A stretch of 64,000 bases of DNA from Kitasatospora sp. GAS204B (GCF_029892155.1 NZ_JARZAG010000013.1:1-64000); one strand, 5' to 3'; shown: positions 42,987 through 51,820, numbered from the stretch's first letter. A program made the numbers and translations. Notes: generated by a model from the letters alone, not told the origin.

Positions 42987-43711
42987 GTGAAGTCCACCCC
43001 CGCCAGCTTGCCGCGCAGCACCTGCGCGTGCCCGGCCACCTCCTGCGCGTGCCCGTTCATCGTCTCCGCGTGGTCCTCCAGCGCCGCCGGGTCGATCTTG
43101 AACCCGGTCCCGCCCGCGCCCCCGGTGCCCGAGACGCCCAGCACCCCCGAAACCGCCTCGAAGGCAAGCCCGTTGACCGCTTTCGCCACCACGCCCACCA
43201 ACGGCGTGATCGCCGCCTCGATCACCTGCCCGATGATGTACTGCTCGAGCTGCTGCTCCAGGTAGTCCGTGATCTGCTCCGCACCCTCGACGATCAGCGC
43301 CATGCCGGCCTCCGCCAGCCCGAAGGTCGCCACCGCCGCCGCCTGATCGGCCGCGAACGTCACGGCCAGCCCGCCCAGTTCGCCGATCGCCTGCATCTTC
43401 ATCCCGACGATCACCCCGGCCGCCGCGTCCAGCGCGGTCGCCACCGTGTGACAGGCATCGACCAGTTCGCTCATGTGACTCGACGACAGATGCGCCCAAC
43501 TCGCCACCAGCGCCTCGTACGAGGAGCCCTGGTAGTCGGCGGCCATCGCGTTGACCGTCCCGGTCGCCTTCTGGTGCGTACCGTCCACACTGTCCGCGAA
43601 CTCCCGCACATGCGAGGCAAGTTCCCGGACCTTGTCCTCGTTCACGTTCGGCCAGTTCACCCCGATGAACTGGAGCATCGACACGACTTCGCCAGGCAAC
43701 TCGATCGCCAC
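42983..43711 (-). CDS. WXG100/CpnT-N-terminal-like adaptor for Rhs export
   Basis: A 242-residue, mostly helical protein. The opening VAIELPGEVVSMLQFIGVNWPNVNEDKVRELASHVREFADSV resembles the N-terminal domain of CpnT-type and other WXG100-like type VII substrates. YQGSSYEALVASWAHLSSSHM continues the four-helix pattern. Two hydrophobic stretches (about 95-125 and 150-205) and a closing FKIDPAALEDHAETMNGHAQEVAGHAQVLR helix suggest a second ESX-like helical hairpin. GTG 43711 has GGGGG five bases upstream. It is coupled to the Rhs gene by ATGA, so the pair probably forms the exported toxin complex, by type VII secretion (inference). Confidence 0.8.
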   Translation of the reverse strand: MAIELPGEVVSMLQFIGVNWPNVNEDKVRELASHVREFADSVDGTHQKATGTVNAMAADYQGSSYEALVASWAHLSSSHMSELVDACHTVATALDAAAGVIVGMKMQAIGELGGLAVTFAADQAAAVATFGLAEAGMALIVEGAEQITDYLEQQLEQYIIGQVIEAAITPLVGVVAKAVNGLAFEAVSGVLGVSGTGGAGGTGFKIDPAALEDHAETMNGHAQEVAGHAQVLRGKLAGVDFT

Positions 43712-43818
43712 AGTGACCCCCGTCCACTCATGCGTGCGAGCCCGACCGTAATGCACGACGCCGACCAGAGGAACACCGGTTCCCGTGAGCGCCCGGACGG
43801 CCCGCCAGGAGAGCCGCC

Positions 43819-44316
43819 TCAGGAACGCGTGGGCTTCGCGGTGGTGCGGATCTCGGTCAAGCTCTCCTGCATCAGGGCCCGGGCGCGGGTGAACCAGTCC
43901 GCGAGGACGGCGATCTCGTCGGGGGTGTAGTCGGCGAAGAGCCCGCCGAGGCCCTCGTAGAAGGGACCGTAGACCTCCAGCACGCGGCTCTGGGCGGACT
44001 CGTCCATGACCACCCGGAGTCGGCGTCGATCGGCCGGATCCGGCGTGCGGCGGACGTATCGCGCCGCCTCCAGCCGGTTGAGCACGCCGGTGACCGCCCC
44101 CGTGGTCAGGCGGGCTCGGTCCGCGAGGTCGCTCGCGGTGAGCGCCTCTCCGGCCAGCGCCGCCTCGATGACGAAGCCCAGGCAGGTGAGGTCGGTGACG
44201 TTGAGCCCGAGCCGCCCGGCGATGTCCTGCTGGCCGAAGTGGGCGAGCGCGATCATGCGGTCCATCGCCTGCAGTGCCTGCTCGGCCGTCGCCTCCGGAC
44301 GCGTCTTGCCCTTCAC
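43819..44316 (-). CDS. MarR family transcriptional regulator
   Basis: A 165-residue winged-helix repressor with TASDLADRARLTTGAVTGVLNRLEAARYVRRTPDPADRRRLRVVM, the MarR recognition helix and wing with the DxRxR motif. GTG 44316 has AAGGGGA six bases upstream; ATG 44334 is less likely. It is divergent from a small membrane protein, with interleaved CTTAG/CTAAG palindromes between them that overlap its own start region, so it probably represses itself and the neighbour. Confidence 0.9.
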   Translation of the reverse strand: MKGKTRPEATAEQALQAMDRMIALAHFGQQDIAGRLGLNVTDLTCLGFVIEAALAGEALTASDLADRARLTTGAVTGVLNRLEAARYVRRTPDPADRRRLRVVMDESAQSRVLEVYGPFYEGLGGLFADYTPDEIAVLADWFTRARALMQESLTEIRTTAKPTRS

Positions 44317-44326
44317 CGGGATTCCC

Positions 44327-44359
44327 CTTAGCATCTAAGTTACTTAGCTCATAAGCTAA
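44327..44359. promoter_or_regulatory. MarR operator candidate
   Basis: The half-sites are CTTAG (44327), CTAAG (44335), CTTAG (44343) and AGCTAA (44354). They form overlapping palindromes: CTTAGcatCTAAG at 44327-44339, CTAAGttaCTTAG at 44335-44347, and TTAGCTcataAGCTAA at 44344-44359. The AT-rich block stands out in GC-rich DNA and lies just before the MarR start. Confidence 0.65.
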
Positions 44360-44405
44360 ATTGCTTCCATCGCAGCTGGACTATCACATCCTGGAGGAAG
44401 TCCGG

Positions 44406-44774
44406 ATGACCGCACACGGCGGACACGACATGGGCCACACCGTCGCCGGCTGGACCGGCAGCGCCCTGGTGGCCATCGGAAGCCTCGTCCTGGGCGTGGC
44501 ATTCGCCGCCGGAGCCCCGGCGGGACTCTGGCTGGGCGTGGTGATCGTCGCCTCCGCCGCACTGGCCAGCTGGTCGCTGCACCTCGCGGGCTGGGGCAAG
44601 CCGAGCGGACCGCGCCCGGTCGACCGCCGGGACTGGCGCCTTCGCGACACCGACGCCCGGGACGGACACCCGGGCTGCCTCGGCTGCCGTCTGGCCGGCC
44701 GCCGGCCGCAGGCGCCCGAGACGGTCGCCCGCGCTCCGCGCGCCGAGACCACGCAGCTGAGCAAGGCGAGCTGA
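44406..44774 (+). CDS. small HGxxPAAW-like membrane protein
   Basis: A 122-residue protein with two helices (about 18-38 and 42-62) and a basic, Cys-containing tail (GHPGCLGCRLAGRRP). The opening AHGGHDMGHTVAGWTGSALVAIGSLVLG resembles the HGxxPAAW family of actinobacterial membrane proteins. ATG 44406 follows GGAGGAAG. It is divergent from the MarR gene and probably under its control. The function is unknown. Confidence 0.75.
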   Translation: MTAHGGHDMGHTVAGWTGSALVAIGSLVLGVAFAAGAPAGLWLGVVIVASAALASWSLHLAGWGKPSGPRPVDRRDWRLRDTDARDGHPGCLGCRLAGRRPQAPETVARAPRAETTQLSKAS

Positions 44775-44810
44775 ACCGGCCGTCCCGGCCCGTGCTCCGA
44801 GCGCCGCCCG

Positions 44811-44836
44811 AGTAGGCGTCATATCGTATGCCTACT
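44811..44836. promoter_or_regulatory. inverted repeat between the membrane protein and phospholipase genes
   Basis: AGTAGGC and GCCTACT (44811-44817 and 44830-44836) flank a 12-bp AT-rich centre. It could be an operator for the phospholipase gene 150 bp downstream or the terminator of the gene just upstream. Confidence 0.4.
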
Positions 44837-44986
44837 GCTGGAAATGCCCGAAGCGACCGAAGTTGGCGGAGCGTTCTCCAGGGCTTCGCCCGCGCTCCGT
44901 CGCCAGTTCCCGGTCGGCTCATGAGACTGTCTCCGCACCCGCTCTGTCCACGGTGATCCCGGAGCCCCCCAGGAGACAGGTCTGCC

Positions 44987-47035
44987 ATGAGCGCCATCAA
45001 TCGTCGCCGCTTCATCCAGCTCGCGGGCGGGACCGCCGCCCTGTCCGCGATGTCGACCAGCATCGCGCGCGCCGCGGACATCCCGGCGCACCGGCGGACC
45101 GGAAGCCTGAAGGACGTGGAGCACGTCGTCGTCCTGATGCAGGAGAACCGTTCGTTCGACCACTACTTCGGCACCCTGCGCGGGGTCCGCGGCTTCGGCG
45201 ACCCGCGTCCGGTGACGCTGCCCAGCGGAAAGCCGGTCTGGTACCAGTCGGACGGCGGCAAGGACGTGCTGCCCTTCCGCCCCACCGCGGACAACCTCGG
45301 CCTGCAGTTCCTGGAGGACCTGGCCCACGACTGGAACAGCGGCCACCAGGCGCGCAACAACGGCAAGTACGACCAGTGGGTGCCGGCCAAGACCGCCACC
45401 ACGATGGCCTACCTGACCCGCGAGGACATCCCCTTCCACTACGCGCTCGCCGACGCGTTCACCATCTGCGACGCCTACCACTGCTCGCTGGTCGGCCCCA
45501 CCGACCCCAACCGCTACTACATGTGGACCGGTTGGACGGGCAACGACGGCAAGGGCGGCGGCCCGGTCATCAACAACGCCGAGGCCGGCTACTCCTGGAC
45601 CACCTACCCCGAGCGGCTGGAGCGGGCCGGGGTCTCCTGGCGGATCTACCAGGACATCGGCAACGGCCTGGACGCGAAGGGCGGCTGGGGCTGGATAGAG
45701 GACGCCTACCGGGGCAACTACGGCGACAACTCGCTGCTGTACTTCAACCAGTACCGCGATGCCAACCCCGGTGACCCGCTCTACGACAAGGCCCGTACCG
45801 GCACCGACGCCCAGGCCGGCGAGGGCCTCTTCGACCAACTCAAGGCCGACGTGGTCGGCGGGAAGCTGCCGCAGGTCTCCTGGATCGTGGCGCCCGAGGC
45901 CTTCACCGAGCACCCGAACTGGCCGGTCAACTACGGTGCTTGGTACATCTCCCAGGTGCTGGACGCGCTCACCGCCGACCCCGAGGTGTGGAGCAGGACG
46001 GCGCTGCTGATCACCTACGACGAGAACGACGGGTTCTTCGACCACGTCGTGCCGCCGTACCCGCCGAGCTCGGCGGCCGACGGGCAGTCCACCGTGACCA
46101 CCACCGGGGAGCTCTACGACGGGGGCGCCGCCACGGCCGGGCCCTACGGCCTGGGCCAGCGGGTGCCGATGTTCGTCGTCTCGCCGTGGAGCAAGGGCGG
46201 CGCGGTCTGCTCGCAGACCTTCGACCACACCTCGATCATCCAGTTCATCGAGCGGCGCTTCGGGGTGCACGAGCCGAACATCTCGCCCTGGCGCCGCGCC
46301 GTCTCCGGCGACCTGACGGCGGCCTTCGACTTCAGCCGCCCCGACCCGGAGGTCCCCGGCCTGCCCGACACCAGTGGCTACCTGCCGCCGGACCAGGACC
46401 GCCACCCCAGCTACCAGCCGGTGCCCCCGGCCGACCCGGCGCTGCCGACGCAGGAACCAGGCCTGCGCACCGCCCGTCCGCTGCCCTACGACCTGTCGGC
46501 CGACGCCCGCGCCGGCGCCGACGGCCGGCTCCAGATCGAGTTCACCAGCCACGGCGACGCCGGCGCCCACTTCCTGGTGACCTCGGCGACCCAGCCGAAC
46601 GGCCCGTGGACCTACACCGTCGGGGCCGGGCGGCAGCTGACCGGCGACTGGACCCTCGCGGCGGGCGCCTACGACTTCACCGTGCACGGTCCCAACGGCT
46701 TCCTGCGCCGGTTCCAGGGCCAGGCCGGCGCCGCGGGTGTCGAGCTGACGGCGCGTCACCAGGGCGACAGCGGACAGGTCCAGCTGGTGCTGACCAACAC
46801 CGGCGCCGGTCCCGTCCAGCTCACCGTCGCCGACGGCTACGGCAACGACCAGCCCACCACCCACCAGCTGCGCCCGGGCGCCGAGTTCACCCACCCGGCG
46901 GACCCGCGCGGCAGCCACGGCTGGTACGACCTGTCCGTCACCACCGACCAGGACCCCGGCTTCCTGCGCCGGCTGGCCGGCCACGTCGAGACCGGCGCGC
47001 CCAGCACCAGCGACCCGGCGATCGCCACTGCCTGA
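44987..47035 (+). CDS. plcC: Tat-exported phosphocholine-specific phospholipase C
   Basis: A 682-residue secreted enzyme of the PlcN/PlcH acid-phosphatase-like superfamily, cleaving phosphatidylcholine to diacylglycerol and phosphocholine (EC 3.1.4.3). The Tat signal is INRRRFIQLAGGTAALSA. The catalytic N-terminal motif is VLMQENRSFDHYFGTLRGVRGFGDPR. Metal-site segments include YDENDGFFDHVVPP and PMFVVSPWSKGG. Two C-terminal DUF756-type beta domains (about 490-670) close the protein. AGGAGAC precedes the ATG. Such enzymes scavenge phosphate and choline from lipids. The symbol follows the family and is approximate. Confidence 0.93.
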   Translation: MSAINRRRFIQLAGGTAALSAMSTSIARAADIPAHRRTGSLKDVEHVVVLMQENRSFDHYFGTLRGVRGFGDPRPVTLPSGKPVWYQSDGGKDVLPFRPTADNLGLQFLEDLAHDWNSGHQARNNGKYDQWVPAKTATTMAYLTREDIPFHYALADAFTICDAYHCSLVGPTDPNRYYMWTGWTGNDGKGGGPVINNAEAGYSWTTYPERLERAGVSWRIYQDIGNGLDAKGGWGWIEDAYRGNYGDNSLLYFNQYRDANPGDPLYDKARTGTDAQAGEGLFDQLKADVVGGKLPQVSWIVAPEAFTEHPNWPVNYGAWYISQVLDALTADPEVWSRTALLITYDENDGFFDHVVPPYPPSSAADGQSTVTTTGELYDGGAATAGPYGLGQRVPMFVVSPWSKGGAVCSQTFDHTSIIQFIERRFGVHEPNISPWRRAVSGDLTAAFDFSRPDPEVPGLPDTSGYLPPDQDRHPSYQPVPPADPALPTQEPGLRTARPLPYDLSADARAGADGRLQIEFTSHGDAGAHFLVTSATQPNGPWTYTVGAGRQLTGDWTLAAGAYDFTVHGPNGFLRRFQGQAGAAGVELTARHQGDSGQVQLVLTNTGAGPVQLTVADGYGNDQPTTHQLRPGAEFTHPADPRGSHGWYDLSVTTDQDPGFLRRLAGHVETGAPSTSDPAIATA

Positions 47036-47082
47036 CGATCAGTCAGACAGCCTGGCGGGCGCTGGTTCCAGGCACACGGACA

Positions 47083-47120
47083 GGCCCGTGGTAGCGCACG
47101 ATCGTGCGCCGCCACGGGCC
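47083..47120. terminator. long bidirectional hairpin
   Basis: GGCCCGTGG (47083-47091) pairs with CCACGGGCC (47112-47120), and GCGCACG pairs with CGTGCGC inside, interrupted by two mismatches. It lies between the convergent phospholipase and beta-propeller genes. Confidence 0.85.
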
Positions 47121-47138
47121 CCGGCGTGCGGGTGGCCG

Positions 47139-48284
47139 TCAGTGCAGCTGGGCGAGCATGTTGGTGGCGTCGTCCACGAAGTAGACGCTGTCCTTGTCGC
47201 GGTCGACGGCCAGGCCGAAGAGCGCTCCCGCGCCGGGCGGGTTGCCGCTGGAGTCGAGCTGCTTGGTGGCGACCTGATCGCCGCACCAGGTGGTCTCGAC
47301 GAGCAGGCCGTCGCCGCTGTTGACCGTCAGGATGTCGCCGTTGGGGGCGATGGCCAGGCCCAGCGGGCCGTTCAGGTGGTCGCCGATGGAGACCTGACGG
47401 CCGGTGAGGGCGTCGCTGTCGCGGTGCTCGGCGTCGGGGATCTCGGTGATCCGGTTGTGCAGGGTGTCGGCCACGTAGAGCTTGCCCTCCCGGCCCAGGC
47501 CCACCCCGGTCGGGCCGATCACCAGGGCGTTCGGGTCGGTCCGCTGACCGAACCCGGAGCCGATCACGGTGGTCGCCTCCCGGACCGGCGGCTGGTCGTC
47601 CCGGCCGGTGCGCAGCGTGATCCGCAGCACCGTGCCCTGGTCCACCTCGTTGCCGCCGCCCGCCACGGTGCCGTTGAGCACGTTGGTGACGAAGAGCTCG
47701 CTGCGGTCGCCGTGGCTGACCGAGGTCATGTCCCACGGGCCGTTGATGCCGTCGCCGGCGAGCGTCTCGCGGACCGTGCCGTGCTTGTCGAGCACCAGCA
47801 GGCAGCCCGCCTGGGCGGTGGCGGCGGTGCCGTCGGTGGTCGGCAGGCTGCCGACCACCACCCAACCGTCGGGCAGCACCGTGAGTGCGGTGGTCAGACC
47901 GACCCCGCCGGGGCAGGAGCCGGGCAGGTTGTTCGGGTCGATCCGGGCGAACTGGCGCACCTGCCCGTCGGGGCTGATCTGGACCAGCGTGGTGCCGGTG
48001 CCCTGCTGGTTCTGACTGTTGTTGAAGTTGCTGACCAGCACGTTGCCGGCACGCAGCTCGCCGGCGTTCTCGTGGATCACGACGGTGCCGTACGGGTTCA
48101 TGTCGCCGTTGGCGGGGACCGTCGAGGCGACGTTCGACACGGTGTCGAGCGGGGCGATGAACGGCACGGAGCCGCCGGGCCGGGCGGCCACGGCGTGCGC
48201 GGTGCCGGCACCGGTCGCCATGGTGACGGTCAGCGCGGCCAGCGCCGCGAACCGGCGGGTACGGATACGGATACGGACAGTCAC
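47139..48284 (-). CDS. secreted NHL-type beta-propeller protein
   Basis: A 381-residue exported protein with a signal peptide (RFAALAALTVTMATGAGTAHA). Repeated blade motifs such as NPYGTVVIHENAGELRAGNVLVSNFN, GVGLGREGKLYVADTLHNRITEIPD, LNGPLGLAIAPNGDILTVNSGDG and GLAVDRDKDSVYFVDDATN fit an NHL/SMP-30-like six-bladed propeller. GTG 48284 has AGGAGG six bases upstream. The function is unknown; members bind ligands or act as lactonase-like enzymes. 48285-48562 shows no gene. Confidence 0.87.
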   Translation of the reverse strand: MTVRIRIRTRRFAALAALTVTMATGAGTAHAVAARPGGSVPFIAPLDTVSNVASTVPANGDMNPYGTVVIHENAGELRAGNVLVSNFNNSQNQQGTGTTLVQISPDGQVRQFARIDPNNLPGSCPGGVGLTTALTVLPDGWVVVGSLPTTDGTAATAQAGCLLVLDKHGTVRETLAGDGINGPWDMTSVSHGDRSELFVTNVLNGTVAGGGNEVDQGTVLRITLRTGRDDQPPVREATTVIGSGFGQRTDPNALVIGPTGVGLGREGKLYVADTLHNRITEIPDAEHRDSDALTGRQVSIGDHLNGPLGLAIAPNGDILTVNSGDGLLVETTWCGDQVATKQLDSSGNPPGAGALFGLAVDRDKDSVYFVDDATNMLAQLH

Positions 48285-48562
48285 GTACTGCCTCCTGGGC
48301 AGGCACGGGGCAGCGCCCGGCGAATCCGGGAGCCGCTGAAGGAGTGGGGGCGAGAGCGAGGTCCGAAGTGGCGCCGAGGGACCGGCCGCCGGCCTCGCTC
48401 CTGCCGCCACGTTAGGCAGCGGCCCAGGGCCGCGCGCGGGATGCTGCGCCAAATGACTCAGCGAAGACTGAGAACTTCTGTCACTAGGCGGGGACTTGAC
48501 CCCTCGACACCCCTGACCGACGTCGGCCCGGCCCAGCGCGGTTCAACGCAGCGACGCGCCGC

Positions 48563-49204
48563 TCAGCGCAGCGCGAGGAAGACCGGCGTGGCGACCGCCG
48601 CGCCGAGCACCGTCCCCACCAGGACCTGCGCCAGGGTGTGGTCGCGCAGCACCACCCGGGACCAACCGACCAGCGCGACCAGGGGGTAGAGCGCGAGCAG
48701 CCAGGGGCCGTACGAGCAGGCGAGCATCATGATCGCGCCGGACGAGACGGCGGTGTGCACGCTGACCTTCCACACCGTGGTGACCGCGAGGATCACCACG
48801 AGGCTGGCCAGCATCGCGGCGACCAGGGCGACAAGCGCCGCCGGGGCGCCGCCGACCAGCAGCAGGGTCATCCCGACCGTCACCGAGGCCATGATCAGCG
48901 GTATCACCACCAGCCGGTCCTGCCGCCGCCGCACGTGCCGGTCGCCCCAGTGCCCGCGCCGCTCGCCCGCCTTGATCAGCAGGATCGGGATCACCCCGGA
49001 GAAGAGCGCCGCCGTCAGCCCCCAGCCGACCCCGCTCCACCGGCCGGCCTGCCAGCCGATCAGCAGGGTGACCGCGATGATCCAGTTCTTCGGCTCGAGG
49101 CCGTCGGTGACCCGCCGGGCGAAGCGCGGCTCGGTGGCGGCGGGCGACGGCGTGGCGGCGGGCGGGGCGGCGGGGTCGACAGGGGAGACGGGGAGCGGGG
49201 TCAC
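48563..49204 (-). CDS. PAP2-superfamily membrane phosphatase
   Basis: A 213-residue protein with about six helices. The PAP2 active-site pattern is recognisable as K-VSVHTAVSSGA (C2) and SRVVLRDHTLAQVLVG (C3), where Arg and His form the phosphohistidine site. C1 is the weaker KAGERRGHWGDRH. Such enzymes dephosphorylate lipid phosphates. GTG 49204 overlaps the upstream stop (GTGA), so it is coupled to the MAB_1171c gene and is the last gene of this operon. Confidence 0.85.
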   Translation of the reverse strand: MTPLPVSPVDPAAPPAATPSPAATEPRFARRVTDGLEPKNWIIAVTLLIGWQAGRWSGVGWGLTAALFSGVIPILLIKAGERRGHWGDRHVRRRQDRLVVIPLIMASVTVGMTLLLVGGAPAALVALVAAMLASLVVILAVTTVWKVSVHTAVSSGAIMMLACSYGPWLLALYPLVALVGWSRVVLRDHTLAQVLVGTVLGAAVATPVFLALR

Positions 49205-50397
49205 GGAACGTCCTGGAGTTCGGGATCGATGACGGGGATGGCGGAAGCCGACCGGTGCGCGGCGGCGAGGCTGAGCAGGCGGCGGGTCTCGGCCTCGAAG
49301 TCGAGCTCGGCGAAGCTCTCGGTGGGCTGCGGCGCGGCCTGGTGGCCGGGGAACCGGCCGGCCAGCTTCTGGGCGCCGCAGGCCCGCAGCAGCAGCGCCT
49401 CGGCCAGCTCCGGGCGGTCGGCACCGGCCTGCCGGGCGACTCGCTCGCGCAGCTCCTCGTCGGCGTAGCCGGCCAGCACCAGCGAAGCGTCGCGGATCTC
49501 GATCACCCTGCGGTGCAGCAGCACCCGGGGGCTGCGGCCGAGCGGGGCGGTCAGCACCACCTCGGGCACCGCCGTCGTGAGCGCCGCCCACAGCGGTCGC
49601 AGCCGGCGGGCGGTGCGCCAGGCCCGCAGCGCGGTCCAGGCGCTGCCGACCGCCGGGATCGAGCTGCCCAGCAGGATCAGCGCGATCGCCGTCCACTCGA
49701 TGTCGTACAGCAGCGAGGCCCGCAGGAACATCGGCCGGTCGTCGAGCTGGAGCACCACTTGGCAGACCCGCAGCGCCGCGTAGCAGAAGCCGGCCGTGGT
49801 GCCCGCCCCCAGCACCCGCAGACCGGTGCGCAGCCAGCCGGCCGCGGCCCGGCGGGCGGAGGTGCCGAACAGCCAGGAGGCGAAGCCCATCGCGGACCCC
49901 AGGTAGCCCGCGAAGGTCAGCTCGTACACCGCCACGGGGACCGAGCCCGGGTAGTCCTGGAAGAAGTCGGCGACCTCGACCGTGTGCCGCAGCAGGCAGA
50001 AGCTGACCACCAGCCCGGCCTGCGCGGCGAACAGGACGGCCAGCTGCAGACGGCGCAGCCGGGGCGCCGACTCGGGGCGGGTGGTGGCGGTCACGAAGGC
50101 GAGCACCCCGTCGCAGGCGACCAGGCCGATCAGGTGCTTGATCACCATCACCACGTTGTGGACGCCGCTGGCCGTGTCCACCCAGTCGGTGATCGCCGGC
50201 AGGCCCAGGGTGATCGAGACCGCCAGAGCGGCGAAGGCGGTCCAGAGGGTGCGCTGGCGCGGGTTGCGGACGGCGGCGGGCAGCCGCCAGGCGGTCACCA
50301 GCCAGAGCATCGCCAGCACCAGGAGGTGGCCGAGCGACACCGGGTCGGCGGGCTGCGGAGCCGCCGCCAGCCTGGCGAGCTGGCACGCGGCCGTCAT
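49201..50397 (-). CDS. MAB_1171c-family membrane protein
   Basis: A 398-residue protein with about seven helices in residues 20-245 and a soluble C-terminal half (about 270-398) containing SPRVLLHRRVIEIRDASLVLAGYADEELRERVARQAG. This arrangement matches actinobacterial proteins annotated as MAB_1171c putative transporters, usually found beside XRE and ImmA/IrrE genes as here. Its start and stop both overlap neighbours by four bases (50394-50397 and 49201-49204). Whether it transports anything is unproven; the soluble tail may be the partner of the peptidase. Confidence 0.8.
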   Translation of the reverse strand: MTAACQLARLAAAPQPADPVSLGHLLVLAMLWLVTAWRLPAAVRNPRQRTLWTAFAALAVSITLGLPAITDWVDTASGVHNVVMVIKHLIGLVACDGVLAFVTATTRPESAPRLRRLQLAVLFAAQAGLVVSFCLLRHTVEVADFFQDYPGSVPVAVYELTFAGYLGSAMGFASWLFGTSARRAAAGWLRTGLRVLGAGTTAGFCYAALRVCQVVLQLDDRPMFLRASLLYDIEWTAIALILLGSSIPAVGSAWTALRAWRTARRLRPLWAALTTAVPEVVLTAPLGRSPRVLLHRRVIEIRDASLVLAGYADEELRERVARQAGADRPELAEALLLRACGAQKLAGRFPGHQAAPQPTESFAELDFEAETRRLLSLAAAHRSASAIPVIDPELQDVP

Positions 50398-51023
50398 GCG
50401 CGCCGCGCCGGGTGGCCGAGGGCGTCGTTGAGCCGGCTCAGCACCGCGTCGGAGCTTCGGGCGCCGACCTCCGCACCGGCCCTGGTGGCGCGCTCCAGGA
50501 TCAGCGTGGCGAGCGACTCCGCGTCGGCCTCCTGGCGGCTGCTGTAGCCGTTGCGGGCGAGCAGCGCGAGCAGCCGGTCGGTGGCCAGCCCGAGCTCGGC
50601 GTCCTGCGTCGCGTGGTCCACGGCGGCGGCCTCTTCGACCCGCGCCGCCGGTTCGGCCTCGGCCCGCTCGGCGAGTCGAACCTGTTCGACGCGTTCGGCG
50701 AACTCGGCGAACTCGGCGAGCGAGGTCCCCTCGGGGGAGACGTGGCCGAGCAGCATGTGCGACACCTCGTGCAGCACGATCTGGGCCTTCAGGATCGGTG
50801 CCGCCCCCGCCTCGTAGAAGATCAGGTCGGCGGTGTCCAGGCCGACCCAGAGGCCGCACGGCAGGTCGGCACCGGCGGCGTTCTCCAGCGGCAGCAGGCG
50901 CAGCGGGCGGCCCCGCTCACGGCCGATCGCCGCGCAGAACTCCTCCAGCTGGAACGGCTGCGTCATGACCAGCCGGTCCGCCAGCTCGGCCAACCGGGAC
51001 CGCGGCTGCCTGCGCCACCTCAT
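50394..51023 (-). CDS. ImmA/IrrE-type metallopeptidase
   Basis: A 209-residue protein with a zinc-peptidase motif HEVSHMLLGH in the context IVLHEVSHMLLGHVSPEG, as in ImmA/IrrE, which cleave XRE repressors. The N-terminal PFQLEEFCAAIGRERGRPLRLLPL is also typical. The C-terminal part is Glu/Ala rich with EADAESLATLILERA, which supplies the third ligand-like acidic residues. An XRE gene lies immediately upstream on the same strand (230 bp), the probable target. ATG 51023 is preferred; GTG 51068 is possible. Confidence 0.85.
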   Translation of the reverse strand: MRWRRQPRSRLAELADRLVMTQPFQLEEFCAAIGRERGRPLRLLPLENAAGADLPCGLWVGLDTADLIFYEAGAAPILKAQIVLHEVSHMLLGHVSPEGTSLAEFAEFAERVEQVRLAERAEAEPAARVEEAAAVDHATQDAELGLATDRLLALLARNGYSSRQEADAESLATLILERATRAGAEVGARSSDAVLSRLNDALGHPARRA

Positions 51024-51253
51024 GGCCCGCCTGCCCTCTCCGCCATCGCTCCGCCGCCGTTCTGCCACCGTTCGATTACCGGGGCGACCCGGGCCGATCC
51101 GCCGACCGTGCTCGGACGATCGAGCCAGTAGCTTAAACGCCCGGTCCCGCAGCGGTCACGTGCGGTGGCGTGCAGGTGCGGTGTCCTTGGCGTACGGCGC
51201 CGTTCACCGCGCGGACCGCCAGCACGGGGTGGGCAAAGCCGGCCGGACAGGAC

Positions 51254-51820
51254 CTAGGCGATCCGGTCGCGCCCGCGCCTGGCGCGGCCGACCTCGGGCA
51301 GTCCCTCGACCTCCCGGACCTGGTCGACGATCGCCCGCAGCCCCTTGAGCGCGCGCGGCGACAGGCCGGCCAGCCGGAAGGCGACCGCGCGGATGTTGCT
51401 GTCGGCCAGCACGTCGGCCAGCTCGTCGGCGGGGGTGGCCGCCTTGGCCGCGGACTTCGCGGAGCCGGCGGCGGACGGCGGCGCCACGCCCGCCTTCAGC
51501 TCGCGCACCCGGGCGTCCACCCGGTCCGCGACCGTGTCGTCCAGGAAGTACGCGGTGGGCACCCCGAAGAAGGTCGCGATGGCCTCCAGGGTCTTCACCG
51601 TCGGGTTGGTCTTGGCGCCGGTGCGGATCTGCTGCAGGGTGCCGTGCGAGACGGTCGGCCCGTCCGGTCCGGCCTGTTCGCGGATCGCCTGGGCGACCTC
51701 GTGGTAGCTGAACGGGCCGCGCCCCGCCGGGTGGATCTCCTGGAAGAGGTGGTCGAGTCTCTGCGCGAGGGTGCGTCGGCGGTCCTGGGCCTGCTCGGGC
51801 ATCGACATCGCCATCGCCAC
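51254..51820 (-). CDS. XRE-family regulator
   Basis: A 188-residue DNA-binding protein with an HTH in residues about 40-95 (SYHEVAQAIREQ ... TVSHGTLQQIRTGAKTNPTVKTLEAIATFFGVPTAYFLDD). An Ala-rich linker and a C-terminal helical part (SNIRAVAFRLAGLSPRALKGLRAIVDQVREVEG) follow, a layout seen in streptomycete regulators paired with ImmA/IrrE peptidases. GGGAG precedes ATG 51820. It heads the XRE, peptidase, MAB_1171c, PAP2 gene order. Confidence 0.9.
   Translation of the reverse strand: MAMAMSMPEQAQDRRRTLAQRLDHLFQEIHPAGRGPFSYHEVAQAIREQAGPDGPTVSHGTLQQIRTGAKTNPTVKTLEAIATFFGVPTAYFLDDTVADRVDARVRELKAGVAPPSAAGSAKSAAKAATPADELADVLADSNIRAVAFRLAGLSPRALKGLRAIVDQVREVEGLPEVGRARRGRDRIA

Noticed and set aside
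42987..43727. An N-terminal extension of the Rhs reading frame to 43727
   Set aside because: It runs antiphase through the adaptor gene and is extremely Gly/Arg rich, a shadow of the true gene. ATG 42986 with the ATGA overlap is the natural start.
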